From assembly GCA_020848435.1 (NCBI GenBank), contig JADLAC010000026.1, positions 1 through 64,000 of the forward strand: DNA of 64,000 nt, in the 5' to 3' direction. This DNA is from Burkholderiales bacterium (GTDB lineage Bacteria; Pseudomonadota; Gammaproteobacteria; Burkholderiales; WYBJ01). A model generated the notes under the pieces. It made no database searches. It was not told the DNA's origin and saw nothing but the letters and a program-made list of their open reading frames with translations. The translations under genes and the position numbers were made by a program. Positions 1 to 8,514 of this stretch are shown here, piece after piece. Position 1 is the first letter of the stretch. Each line of letters opens with the position of its first letter.

Positions 1-14
1 AGGAGGACGACGCA

Positions 15-35
15 GCCGATAGCGAGACTATCGGC
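15..35. repeat. Perfect 8-bp hairpin with 5-nt loop
   Basis: Arms GCCGATAG (15-22) and CTATCGGC (28-35) around the loop CGAGA. It has the same design (8-bp stem, 5-nt loop, starting GCC) as the hairpin at 121-141. No T-tract follows, so it is not a classical terminator. It is probably part of an intergenic palindromic repeat family. Confidence 0.6.
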
Positions 36-81
36 AAGTCGTTCGACACCGCCATGCGCGAAAAGCGCCCCGTCCCTTCGG

Positions 82-181
82 GTTGCGCCCACAACGCACG
101 CATGCGGCGTTGCTCGGCTTGCCAATATTCCCGATATTGGCCTGCACCGAGCGCCTTGCCTGCGCGCGTTGTGGGCACAAC
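82..181. repeat. Long nested inverted repeat (REP/MITE-like)
   Basis: A 16-nt arm at 82-97 pairs with 166-181 at 15 of 16 positions, with the core GCCCACAACGC / GCGTTGTGGGC. Nested at the centre is a perfect hairpin at 121-141, GCCAATAT-TCCCG-ATATTGGC. The structure lies just past the stop codon of the minus-strand gene ending at 212. Only small overlapping ORFs without recognisable domains cover it. REP-like element, MITE or mobile-element end are all possible. Confidence 0.55.
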
Positions 182-211
182 GCATCGCGCGAAATCAAGT
201 CCGACAGGCTC

Positions 212-1246
212 CTAGGGCCGGCGAATTTCCCTGCTGACGCTTTGCGAACCGTTCTTGCCGCCCCAGCCGGGAATATACGCCGATTGCACGCCGGCACGCC
301 CGCCGGCGGAGATCACCAGCAGATCCGAGGGCTCGTGCACCAGCGGCACCATGGTGCGCTCGTCCTGCGGCGTGATGTCGCCGGGCTCGATGTGGGCGCG
401 CTTGAGCTCGGCGCGGCTGATCCGGGAATTCTCATAGACGAACTTCTGCACCTGCTCGCGCGTCCAGCGGGACTTCTTGATCGTCTCCGAATGCTCGCCC
501 GCGAACACCAGCGCATACTGCGGCTGGCGCGCCGTGCCGGCCGACATCCGCATCTGCGCGCAGGCGGTTTCGAGTATGCCTTCGGCCGTCGCGCTCAACT
601 GGTTGGAGAACTGATGCGGCGCGAGCGCGGCGAAGATCGTGACGACGCTCTGATCGGCGCGAAAACCGCGCGTGGTGTGGAATGCCGGCCAGGGACTTTC
701 GGCTTCGTTCTCGGCGATGCAATAGCTGTACTTGCCCGCATGGCCGAGGCTGCTGCGATCGAGCTCGCCGGGGATGGTCCCGATCACGTTGCGCATGATC
801 AGCCGAATCGCGCGGCCGATGGTCGCGTTGGCGCGCCAGCCCGGGCCGAACAGGTTGTCGGTGCAGTTGATGTCGAGCTCGCGCGCGATCGGGCCGTTCA
901 CCACCATGAATACCGCCGAGCCGCCGGTGCTGGTGGCAGGGCCGTGGTAACCGTAGAGCGGATCGGCCAGCGCCTCGACCGCGGCCGCGACCACCGGCAT
1001 GTACTCGGCCTTGCATCCGGCCATCACGGCATTGATGGCGACCTTCTCCGCGGTGACCGAGGTCTGGCGATTCTCGATGAAGGCGAGCTGGTGCTCGGGT
1101 GCGAGCCCGGCTGCGTTCAGCATTGCCTCCACCCGGTCGGCCGTCGGCGGAATCACGGGCAGCCCGTCGGTCCAGCCATTGGTGTAGCAAAGCTCGATCG
1201 CTCCGGACAGATCCGGCGCCATATGCCGGCGAGATTTGAGTTCCAT
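212..1246 (-). CDS. Conserved hypothetical protein, about 344 aa
   Basis: No enzyme family could be assigned with confidence. The N-terminus carries a striking segment, CYTNGWTDGLPVIPPT, which I recall from uncharacterised proteins near UGSC-type (seleno)proteins and catabolic genes; that link is from memory. There is no signal peptide or membrane segment. Gly-rich stretches (GPATSTGGSAVF) and conserved-looking Asn/Asp patches suggest a soluble enzyme. The ATG at 1246 was chosen because AGAAGGGG lies just upstream; an upstream in-frame extension to 1453 is low-complexity and overlaps nothing recognisable. It is co-directional with the hydrolase-fold gene upstream (140-bp gap). Confidence 0.75.
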   Translation of the reverse strand: MELKSRRHMAPDLSGAIELCYTNGWTDGLPVIPPTADRVEAMLNAAGLAPEHQLAFIENRQTSVTAEKVAINAVMAGCKAEYMPVVAAAVEALADPLYGYHGPATSTGGSAVFMVVNGPIARELDINCTDNLFGPGWRANATIGRAIRLIMRNVIGTIPGELDRSSLGHAGKYSYCIAENEAESPWPAFHTTRGFRADQSVVTIFAALAPHQFSNQLSATAEGILETACAQMRMSAGTARQPQYALVFAGEHSETIKKSRWTREQVQKFVYENSRISRAELKRAHIEPGDITPQDERTMVPLVHEPSDLLVISAGGRAGVQSAYIPGWGGKNGSQSVSREIRRP

Positions 1247-1385
1247 GCCCACCCCTTCTGCTGTGGTTTGCGCGTGCCGCGTCGCGCCGAGCGCGCAGTA
1301 TGCACCCAACGGCACGCAGGGAAAAGCGCGCTGGTGCAGGGCGCCGCAGATCAGCGCACGTTCGCTCGGGGTTCGACTGCACTTG

Positions 1386-2192
1386 CTACTGATGGCGCCG
1401 GATGAAGGCCAGCGTCTCGCGCGCGCATCGATCCGGATCGCTTGCCGCGACATGATACGAATTGCCGGGGACGACGCAAAGCTCGGAGCGCGCGATGCTA
1501 CGCGCCCAGGCGCGCGTCTGTTCCACCGATGCGACGCCGCTTGCTTCCGAGGTGATCACGAGCGTGGGGCAAGCGATGCGCGCGAGCTCGGCGCGGATGT
1601 CGGCGCATTCTATGGTCGTCATGAAGCCGACCTGGCTTTCCAGATCGGTGCGGCCCATGAGATCCGACCACCAGGCCATACCCGCAGCAGGGAAGCGATC
1701 GCCCAAGCGGCTTGCCATGCCCTCGCGTGCCCACCGCGCAACGCCGAGGCGGCGCAGCTCGGCGATCAAAGCGGGCAGGCGCTCGGCGCGGCCGGGCCAA
1801 AGCGGCGGCGGCGAGCCCACCACCGTCAGCGTGTGCATCCGATCCGGATGGCGGGCCGCGAAGGCGCGCGCGACGCTGCCCGCAAGCTTCGCACCGACTA
1901 GATGGATGCGCGCACACCCCAACGCATCGGCGAGCGCCAGGCAATCGGCGACCAGCAGATCGACGCTCCAGGCGAACCCCTTGGGCATGGGGGTGGATGC
2001 GCCGAAGCCGCGCATGTCGGGACGCACCACCCGCAGCTCGCGCGCGAGCTCGGGCACCCAGCCGAACCATACCGCGCCGCTTTCGCCCAGGCCGTGCAGC
2101 AGGATCGCGGTCTGCGCCGTGCGCCACGGATCCGTGTAATCATCCACCGCGTAGTGCAGCATGAGATCGGCGTCGATACGCACTCGCGGCAT
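1386..2192 (-). CDS. Alpha/beta-hydrolase-fold protein lacking the nucleophile serine
   Basis: A 268-aa protein with the alpha/beta hydrolase layout: oxyanion-hole HG in LLHGLGESG (about 32-40), a PDMRGFGAS turn, the nucleophile elbow, and a C-terminal His in GNSYHVAA. The elbow, normally G-x-S-x-G, reads GAKLAG, so residue 102 is Lys (codon at 1887-1889). No obvious acidic member of the triad is seen in the usual place (TSEASGVAS). The protein may be non-hydrolytic or use another chemistry, such as C-C bond cleavage or a binding role. The ATG at 2192 is preceded by CGGGAG. It diverges from the CapA-like gene. Confidence 0.85.
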   Translation of the reverse strand: MPRVRIDADLMLHYAVDDYTDPWRTAQTAILLHGLGESGAVWFGWVPELARELRVVRPDMRGFGASTPMPKGFAWSVDLLVADCLALADALGCARIHLVGAKLAGSVARAFAARHPDRMHTLTVVGSPPPLWPGRAERLPALIAELRRLGVARWAREGMASRLGDRFPAAGMAWWSDLMGRTDLESQVGFMTTIECADIRAELARIACPTLVITSEASGVASVEQTRAWARSIARSELCVVPGNSYHVAASDPDRCARETLAFIRRHQ

Positions 2193-2328
2193 GGCATGCT
2201 CCCGTGGCGAGGCCGATTCTATAGCACGCGCTCGGCGCTCGATGCGCGCGGCCTCGAACTGGCATCCACGGCGGACTTGCTGCATGATGCGCCGTTCGTC
2301 GGATGCAACGATGTCGGAGGATAGCCTC

Positions 2329-3372
2329 GTGAAGCACTCGCTCGTCCTGCTGGGGGACATCAATCTCATGAACGTGACCGACGCCGCCGTGCCGTTTCGG
2401 CGCGTGCGCGCGGCGTTGGCCGAGGCGGACTGCCGCTTCGCCAACCTGGAATGCTGCCTGTACGAGCAGAAGACCCGACACGAGCTGCGCGACGAAGGTT
2501 TCTTCGCCGCGCCCGCCCTCGGCGAGGCGCTCAAGCTGGCCGGCATCGATGCGATCGGCAACGCGAACAACGTGAATTACGGTGCGGAAGCCATCATGGC
2601 TTCGTGCGCTGCTTTGCGCTCGCTCGACATACCGAGCACGGGGGCCGGTGCGAATCGCGCGCTTGCCTACGCGCCGGTCGTGGTCGAGCGCAAGGGCATC
2701 CGCTACGGCTTCCTGCAGCGCAGCTCGGTGTACTGGCCGACCAATCACGAAGCGGGCGAGAGCTCGCCGGGCATCGCGGTGTTGCAGGGACACACCGCGT
2801 ATCAGCCGATGCTGTACAAGATCCGGCCCGAGCTGCCGCCGGCCAATCGCCCCGGCGTGCCCCCCGCCATCATCACCTGGGCCGACCCCACGCACCTCGC
2901 GCGCTATCGCGACGACGTGGCCGCCTTGCGCGCCCAATGCGACATACTCACCGTCTCGCATCACTGGGGCTTGTTCGAGGAGGTGCTCGACTATCAGGTG
3001 GAGATCGCGCATGCCGGCATCGATGCGGGCGCCGACGCCGTGATCGGGCACGGTCCTCACTTCTCGCTGGCGATGGAGATGTACCGGGACAGGCCCGTGT
3101 TCTACGGGCTCGGCAATTTCTCCTTCCATACCGGTCACGGCGGGCGCAAGCACGGCAACTGGATCGGCGAGGCTGCGCGCTTGACCTACGACGGCACGGC
3201 GTTGCAGCGCGTGGCCTTCAGGCTGGTGCGCCACGACGACAGGAACGAAACCTACTTCTCGCATCCGGGCGAAGAAACCCAAGCGCTGGCGCGGCTGCAA
3301 TCGCTGTGCGATCGCTTCGGTACCCGGCTCGAGCACGACGGCGAGGAAATCGTCATCTGGCGCCGCGGCTAG
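2329..3372 (+). CDS. CapA family (poly-gamma-glutamate biosynthesis-like) metallophosphatase-fold protein
   Basis: A 347-aa protein of the CapA/PgsA type. Recognisable pieces are [11 protein letters not shown] at the N-terminus, [30 protein letters not shown], and the C-terminal [11 protein letters not shown] / [11 protein letters not shown]. These Asp, Asn and His residues form the dinuclear metal site of the calcineurin-like fold in this family. GTG at 2329 was chosen because GGAGG lies 8 nt upstream; an in-frame ATG at 2311 would add six residues and place that motif inside the gene. No signal peptide or transmembrane anchor is seen, unlike capsule-linked CapA, and no capsule genes are nearby, so the substrate is unknown. 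Confidence 0.9.
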   Translation: MKHSLVLLGDINLMNVTDAAVPFRRVRAALAEADCRFANLECCLYEQKTRHELRDEGFFAAPALGEALKLAGIDAIGNANNVNYGAEAIMASCAALRSLDIPSTGAGANRALAYAPVVVERKGIRYGFLQRSSVYWPTNHEAGESSPGIAVLQGHTAYQPMLYKIRPELPPANRPGVPPAIITWADPTHLARYRDDVAALRAQCDILTVSHHWGLFEEVLDYQVEIAHAGIDAGADAVIGHGPHFSLAMEMYRDRPVFYGLGNFSFHTGHGGRKHGNWIGEAARLTYDGTALQRVAFRLVRHDDRNETYFSHPGEETQALARLQSLCDRFGTRLEHDGEEIVIWRRG

Positions 3373-3422
3373 CAGCGAGCCGCGAAGCGCGCGATATCGC
3401 CTCGATCACGCGCGCGGCGTGG

Positions 3423-3809
3423 CTAACGTGCTGCCCCGCTTTCCGCGCGCACGGCTTGTTCCCAATGCTGCCCGTCGAATTGCTTGATCGCAATCCCGGG
3501 GAGAACGCGATAGAAGTCGTCCAGGCAGCGCAGGTTGACCGCGTACTGGTCCGGGGCGCGGCGCGGGTTGCTGAACACGTGTATGCCGCATCCGGTGCAG
3601 TACCAATGCTTGGCCGTGCGCGTGCCGAACTGGTACAGGCCGAGCCGGTCTTCACCCTGCAAGATCCGCAAGCGTTGCGGCGGCACGCGATGATTGATCA
3701 CGCCTTTCTTGGTGCAAATGGAACAGTTGCACTGGCTCGCGTTATCGAGCGTGGTTTCGATACTGAAGCGAATCGCGCCGCAATGACAACCGCCTTGGTA
3801 GTGCTCCAT
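3423..3809 (-). CDS. GFA / CENP-V family zinc protein
   Basis: A 128-aa protein with three cysteine clusters typical of glutathione-dependent formaldehyde-activating enzymes: GGCHCGAIRF, CNCSICTKKG and CTGCGIHVFS. These bind structural and glutathione-exchangeable zinc. Family members activate formaldehyde with glutathione or have unassigned thiol chemistry. A strong GAGGAGG motif precedes the ATG at 3809. It is the third gene of a minus-strand operon, only 15 bp after the acyl-CoA ligase, which suggests a role in handling the aldehyde made or used by this operon. Confidence 0.92.
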   Translation of the reverse strand: MEHYQGGCHCGAIRFSIETTLDNASQCNCSICTKKGVINHRVPPQRLRILQGEDRLGLYQFGTRTAKHWYCTGCGIHVFSNPRRAPDQYAVNLRCLDDFYRVLPGIAIKQFDGQHWEQAVRAESGAAR

Positions 3810-3824
3810 CGCGCCTCCTCGTGA

Positions 3825-5342
3825 TCAGAACTCGACGAGCTTCAGCCGTTGCACCTTGCCGGAGGGTCCCTTGGGCAGCTCGTCGAGCACGCGAATGCGC
3901 TTGGGCGTCTTGTAGCGGCCGAGCTCGCGCTCGCAAAACGCGCGCAACTCGTCCTCGCTACAGGCTTGTCCCGGCTTGAGGACCACTGCCGCCAGGATCT
4001 CCTGGCCGTAATGCGCGTCGGCGATGCCGACCGCCGCGGCTTCCAGCACGGCCGGATGCCTGAGCAGCGCTTCGTCGATTTCGCGCGGCGCGATGTTCTC
4101 GCCGCCCTTGATGATGAGCTCCTTGATGCGGCCCGTGACGAACAGAAACCCGTCCGCGTCCAGGTAGCCGAGATCGCCGCTACGCAGCCAGCCCTCGGCA
4201 TCGAAGGCGCGGGCGGTGGCTTCCGCATCCTTGTAATAACCTTTCATGACATTGTCGCCGCGCACCATGATCTCGCCCGCCTGGCGGGGACCGAGCGTGG
4301 CGCCACTGGCCGGATCGACGATCTTGGCCTCGTTGCCGAACGCCGTGCCGGGACTGCCGATCTTGCGCCTGGTCGCGTCGAACGGATTGGTGAAGCAGGG
4401 CGCCGCGGTTTCGGTCATGCCGAAGGTTTCGATGATACCTATACCGAAGCGCTGCTCGAACGCGCGGTGCTGTTCGGGCGGCAAGGGCGCCGATGCAGAC
4501 CGACAAAAGCGCACTTGCGACGGCGCGAGCCCGTGTGCGCGTGGATCGGGGCCGTGCAACAGGTAGGCGATGATGGTCGGCACGACGTTGAGCCAAGTAC
4601 ATCGGTACTGCGCCACCAGCGGCCAGTAGGCCGAGGCGCTGAATCGATTCGGCATCACTACCGATCCGCCGTGAACCAGTGGCGCAACCGCGGTCACGAT
4701 CTGGCCATTGATATGGTAGAGCGGAAGCGCGCACAGCACGCGGTCGCCCGCGCCGAGCCGGTGCGCCGCGGAGGTGAACTCGCCGCCGGCGATGCAGTTC
4801 TTGTGACTGAGCAGGCAGCCCTTGGGTTTGCCGGTCGTGCCCGAGGTGTACATCAGCAGCGCGTCATCGTCCTCGGCGATCGGCGGTAGCTCGTGCAGGG
4901 GCGCCTCCGCATCGCCAAACAGGTGCTGCGCATCGACATCGACTTCTCGCACGTGAATGCGCCGCCCGCTCGCGCCGAGCGCTGCGCGCAAGCGCGCATG
5001 GAATTCCGCTGCGACGAACACGGCGCGCGTATCCGAATGCGCCAGCACGTATTCGAGCTGGGAGCGCTGCGCGAGCAGATTGATCGGCTGAACCACGTAG
5101 CCGCCGTACATCGCGCCGAGCAGCAGCCGCGCCGCCTGCAAGCCGTTGTGCAGCATGAATGAGACCTTGTCGCCTTTGACGAGCCCCAGGGCTGCGAGAT
5201 AACGCGCGAGCGATATCGACGCGCGCTGCAGCGCGCCGTAGGTCAGCGTGCGTCCGGTTTCCGGCGCGAGCAGATAGGCGCTCTCGGGCTGGGTGCGCGC
5301 CCGCCAATCGATGTAGTGACGAACGGTGCGGGGCTGCATCAT
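3825..5342 (-). CDS. AMP-forming acyl-CoA ligase (SauT-like candidate)
   Basis: A 505-aa class I adenylate-forming enzyme (ANL superfamily). Motifs in order: ATP loop MYTSGTTGKPKG, ETFGMTETAA (A5), GYYKD/GWLRSGDLGYLD hinge region, GRIKELIIKGGENI, and the C-terminal lysine segment PSGKVQRLKL. It would make acyl-CoA from a carboxylate with ATP. The ATG at 5342 fits the usual N-terminus; an in-frame TTG at 5378 overlaps the stop of the upstream dehydrogenase and is the alternative. Pairing with an acylating aldehyde dehydrogenase matches sulfoacetate degradation (SauT plus SauS) in Cupriavidus, but substrate specificity cannot be read from sequence and no SauU-like transporter is adjacent. Confidence 0.9.
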   Translation of the reverse strand: MMQPRTVRHYIDWRARTQPESAYLLAPETGRTLTYGALQRASISLARYLAALGLVKGDKVSFMLHNGLQAARLLLGAMYGGYVVQPINLLAQRSQLEYVLAHSDTRAVFVAAEFHARLRAALGASGRRIHVREVDVDAQHLFGDAEAPLHELPPIAEDDDALLMYTSGTTGKPKGCLLSHKNCIAGGEFTSAAHRLGAGDRVLCALPLYHINGQIVTAVAPLVHGGSVVMPNRFSASAYWPLVAQYRCTWLNVVPTIIAYLLHGPDPRAHGLAPSQVRFCRSASAPLPPEQHRAFEQRFGIGIIETFGMTETAAPCFTNPFDATRRKIGSPGTAFGNEAKIVDPASGATLGPRQAGEIMVRGDNVMKGYYKDAEATARAFDAEGWLRSGDLGYLDADGFLFVTGRIKELIIKGGENIAPREIDEALLRHPAVLEAAAVGIADAHYGQEILAAVVLKPGQACSEDELRAFCERELGRYKTPKRIRVLDELPKGPSGKVQRLKLVEF

Positions 5343-5374
5343 GGCCGTAGCGCCATGCTCGATTCGGCGCGCGT

Positions 5375-6787
5375 TCAAATCCGGTACTTGGCGCGGTACG
5401 CCGCGAACAGCTCCGCCGCGTCGGGCTCGTCGCTCGCTATGGTGCGCACGATCCGCGTCGTATTGAGGAAGTGGCGGTAGTTCAAGTTCTCCGAGAAGCT
5501 GTTGCGGCCCCAGGTGCCGCAGCCCATGGAGAGCGAAAACGGCAGGCCGTTGTCGAAGCTGCCGCCGTTGGCGATCGCGTGCGCCTGGTTAACGATGACG
5601 CGGCACACCGTCAGCTCGAGCCCGAGTCGCATGACATGCGCCTCGTTGCCGGTATGGATGCCGACCGAATGGCCGTTGCCCTGGTAATCGTAGATCGCAT
5701 GGGTGATCGCGAGCGCGTGGTCGAAATCGCGCGCCCGATAGACGGTCAGCACCGGGCACAGTTTCTCGCCCGAGAACGGGTGCGCCGGCCCGGTCCCGCT
5801 CTCCTCGACCATGAGAAAACGTGCCTGGGTGAGCGACGGACGCGACAGGCCGGCAAGCGTGCATATGCTCGCCACCGGCTGGGCGGTGGTAGCCGAGCCG
5901 AGCTTGCCTTGGGGAAACATGACCGCCTGCAAGCGCGCTTTCTCGTCCGCCGTGAGCAACGCGCCGCCTTGGCGTTCGAATTCGGCCAGCATCGGCGGGT
6001 ATACCTTGTCCAGGACCACGGCGGAATTCTCCGAAGAGCAGCTCGTGGCATGGTCGAAGGTCTTCGACAGAGCGATCTTCGCGGCCGCGCCGGCCAGGTC
6101 GGCCGACTCGTCCACGATCACGGCCACGTTGCCCGCGCCCACGCCGAGCGCCGGCGTGCCGCTGGAATACGCCGCTCGGACGTTCGCTTGCGAGCCGGTC
6201 ACCACGACCAGGTCGGCCTGGCGCATCAGCTCTTCGCTCATCGCCTTCGATACCGGCTGCGGCAGTATCTGCACCAGGTCGCGCGGCGCAGCGATGCGCT
6301 CGAGCTCGGCGTGGACCAGCTCGAGCAGTCGTGCGCAGGTGCTGTAGCCCTTGGGCGAGGGGGCGAGAATGATGGCGTTGGCGCCCTTGAGCGCGTTGAT
6401 GATGTTGTTCGCGGGGGTCGCGCCGGGGTTGGTCGAAGGCACGACCGCCGCCACCACCCCGACCGGCCGGGCGATCTCGATCAGCCCCTTGTCGGGGTAT
6501 TGCGCGACGACGCCCACGGACTTGGCGGCGCGCAGGTCGCGCAGCAGCCCGAGGGTCTTGCGATGGTTCTTGTTGATCTTGTCTTCGGTCTTGCCCAAGC
6601 CCGTATCGCGTACGGCGAGGTGCGCGAGCTCGCGGTTGCGCGCCGGTTCCATGATGGCCCAGCCGGCGGCGAGAACCAGCTCGTCGACCCGCGCCTGGTC
6701 GTAGCGCGCCGCGATGCGTTGCGCCGCGCGTGCGCGCGCCACCAGCGCTGCGACGACGGCTTTCACGCCATTCTCGGCACTGTTCAT
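5375..6787 (-). CDS. Acylating aldehyde dehydrogenase (SauS/EutE-like)
   Basis: A 470-aa CoA-acylating aldehyde dehydrogenase, which interconverts an aldehyde and its acyl-CoA with NAD(P). Visible features: PVGVVAAVVPSTNPGATP in the cofactor domain, GVGAGNVAVIVD, and the catalytic cysteine at about 250 in HATSCSSENS. Acylating enzymes lack the general-base Glu of hydrolytic ALDHs, consistent with this sequence. ATG at 6787 with GAGGAG six nt upstream. It is the first gene of an operon with an acyl-CoA ligase and a GFA zinc protein. Sulfoacetaldehyde dehydrogenase (SauS) is the best-matching named role, with acetaldehyde or propionaldehyde enzymes as alternatives. Confidence 0.92.
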   Translation of the reverse strand: MNSAENGVKAVVAALVARARAAQRIAARYDQARVDELVLAAGWAIMEPARNRELAHLAVRDTGLGKTEDKINKNHRKTLGLLRDLRAAKSVGVVAQYPDKGLIEIARPVGVVAAVVPSTNPGATPANNIINALKGANAIILAPSPKGYSTCARLLELVHAELERIAAPRDLVQILPQPVSKAMSEELMRQADLVVVTGSQANVRAAYSSGTPALGVGAGNVAVIVDESADLAGAAAKIALSKTFDHATSCSSENSAVVLDKVYPPMLAEFERQGGALLTADEKARLQAVMFPQGKLGSATTAQPVASICTLAGLSRPSLTQARFLMVEESGTGPAHPFSGEKLCPVLTVYRARDFDHALAITHAIYDYQGNGHSVGIHTGNEAHVMRLGLELTVCRVIVNQAHAIANGGSFDNGLPFSLSMGCGTWGRNSFSENLNYRHFLNTTRIVRTIASDEPDAAELFAAYRAKYRI

Positions 6788-6864
6788 GTATCGCTCCTCT
6801 ATGCGGCCGCGCCCGGGCCGCGCCTTGCATGATACCAAGCCGTCATCCGCGTCCGGCCCGGTTT

Positions 6865-6893
6865 TTGCGGTGCCAGCACGATGTTGCTAAACT
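6865..6893 (+). promoter_or_regulatory. Sigma-70-like promoter for the homospermidine synthase gene
   Basis: TTGCGG (6865-6870), a 17-bp spacer, then TAAACT (6888-6893) preceded by TG one base away, giving an extended -10 (TGCTAAACT). The same nonamer recurs at 42520-42528. Confidence 0.4.
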
Positions 6894-6950
6894 TTCACGC
6901 GTTCGTAATCGTGCAGCGTGCACATCCAGCCACGGAGGCTCTATCGAGAA

Positions 6951-8369
6951 ATGGTCGAGCACAAGAAGCACGCCCGGCTCCCGGGGAAATTGGTATTCAT
7001 CGGTTTCGGTTCGGTTGGTCAGGGCGCGTTGCCGCTGTTGCTGCGCCACCTGGACGTACGCCGCGAAGCCGTATCGATCATCAATGGCGATGAGCGCGGT
7101 GCGGCCGAAGCCGCCGCGTACGGCATTGCTTATCGCGTCGAGCCCCTGACGCCACGCAACTTCCGCGGCATATTGGATCCCGTGCTGCGGCCGGGAGACT
7201 TCCTGCTCAACGTCTCGGTCGACGTTTCGAGTACCGACCTGATCGAATACTGTCTCCAGCGCGGCATCTTCTATCTCGACACGTGCATCGAGCCGTGGCT
7301 GGGCGGCTATACCGATGCCAGCGTTCCGGCGGCCCGCCGCACCAACTACGCGCTGCGCGAGAAGGCACGCGCGCTCGATGCGCAGTATCCGGGCGCCGCG
7401 ACCGCGATGGTCACGCATGGCGCCAATCCCGGCCTGGTCTCGCACTTCGTCAAGCAAGCCTTGGTGAATCTCGCGCGCGATTCTGGCGACGGCGAGGTCA
7501 TTCCCGCCTCGCGCGAGCAATGGGCCCTGCTCGCCGAGCGCGTCGGCATGAAGGTCGTGCACGTCGCCGAGCGCGATACCCAGTTCGCCATTCCGCAGAA
7601 GCGCCCGCAGGAGTTCGTGAACACCTGGTCGGTCGAAGGATTCGTCGGCGAAGGCGCGCAACCGAGCGAGCTGGGCTGGGGAACGCACGAGCGCCATTTT
7701 CCGGCCGACGGCATGAGCTACGATTTCGGTCCGGGGTGCTCGATATTCCTCAACCGCCCCGGCGTGTCGGTGCGCGTGCGCAGTTGGACGCCGCTCAACG
7801 GTCCCTATCACGGCTTGCTCATCACCCACGGCGAGTCGGTATCCATCGCCGATTACTTCACGGTGCGCGCGGATGAGCGCGTGCGATTTCGGCCGACGGT
7901 GCACTACGCCTACCATCCGTGTGACGGCGCAGTGCTGTCGGTGCACGAGCTCTGCGGCCGCAACTATCGCATGCAGCCCGAGCACCGCGTGCTGATGGAC
8001 GACATCCAGGGCGGCATCGACGAGCTCGGCGTGCTCCTCATGGGGCACAAGCGCGGCGCCTATTGGTACGGATCGCAACTGGGCATCGAGGCGGCGCGCA
8101 CGCTCGCTCCCTACAACAACGCGACCACTTTGCAGGTCGCCGCGGGGGTACTGGGCGCGATCGTGTGGGCATGCGAGAATCCGCGCGCCGGCGTCGTCGA
8201 TCCGGACGACATGGACTTCAGGCGCGTGCTCGAAGTCGCTCGACCTTACCTCGGCAACATGGTGGGCGTGTACAGCGACTGGACGCCGTTGCAGGAGCGC
8301 GGCGTGCTCTTCCCCGAGGACACCGATCCCGCCGATCCCTGGCAGTTCAAGAATTTCAGGGTGATGTAG
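6951..8369 (+). CDS. hss: Homospermidine synthase (saccharopine dehydrogenase family)
   Basis: A 472-aa cytoplasmic enzyme that condenses putrescine units, or spermidine and putrescine, to homospermidine using an NAD-bound intermediate. The Rossmann motif FIGFGSVGQGALPLL is at the N-terminus. YLDTCIEPWLGGYTD, THGANPGLVSHF and the C-terminal GNMVGVYSDWTP are characteristic of the bacterial Hss family, and the length is right. ATG 6951 was preferred over the in-frame GTG at 6918; GGAGG at 6934-6938 is rather far, and GAGAA is closer. A promoter candidate lies about 60 bp upstream. The gene diverges from the aldehyde dehydrogenase operon. Confidence 0.93.
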   Translation: MVEHKKHARLPGKLVFIGFGSVGQGALPLLLRHLDVRREAVSIINGDERGAAEAAAYGIAYRVEPLTPRNFRGILDPVLRPGDFLLNVSVDVSSTDLIEYCLQRGIFYLDTCIEPWLGGYTDASVPAARRTNYALREKARALDAQYPGAATAMVTHGANPGLVSHFVKQALVNLARDSGDGEVIPASREQWALLAERVGMKVVHVAERDTQFAIPQKRPQEFVNTWSVEGFVGEGAQPSELGWGTHERHFPADGMSYDFGPGCSIFLNRPGVSVRVRSWTPLNGPYHGLLITHGESVSIADYFTVRADERVRFRPTVHYAYHPCDGAVLSVHELCGRNYRMQPEHRVLMDDIQGGIDELGVLLMGHKRGAYWYGSQLGIEAARTLAPYNNATTLQVAAGVLGAIVWACENPRAGVVDPDDMDFRRVLEVARPYLGNMVGVYSDWTPLQERGVLFPEDTDPADPWQFKNFRVM

Positions 8370-8514
8370 CGCCCCGGGCCAGCCCGAGTCTCGGGCAGAA
8401 CGTGGCCGCCGCCTGGCGAGCGCGAAACGTTCACCTATCGCCGCGTCACCAGCGTGCGCGGCGGCCCGGCGCACCCGGCCAGCTCCGGCCGGCGCTGTAG
8501 CCAAGGCGCCGCGC

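Noticed and set aside
83..1405. 440-codon plus-strand ORF opposite the hypothetical gene at 212-1246
   Set aside because: Arg/Ala/Gly-rich shadow of a high-GC gene; no conserved motif, and the minus-strand frame has a ribosome-binding site and sensible composition.
8370..8514. GC-rich palindromes between hss and the transglycosylase as a terminator
   Set aside because: Stems such as GCCCGAG/CTCGGGC have a one-base loop and there is no T-tract, so folding as a terminator is unlikely.
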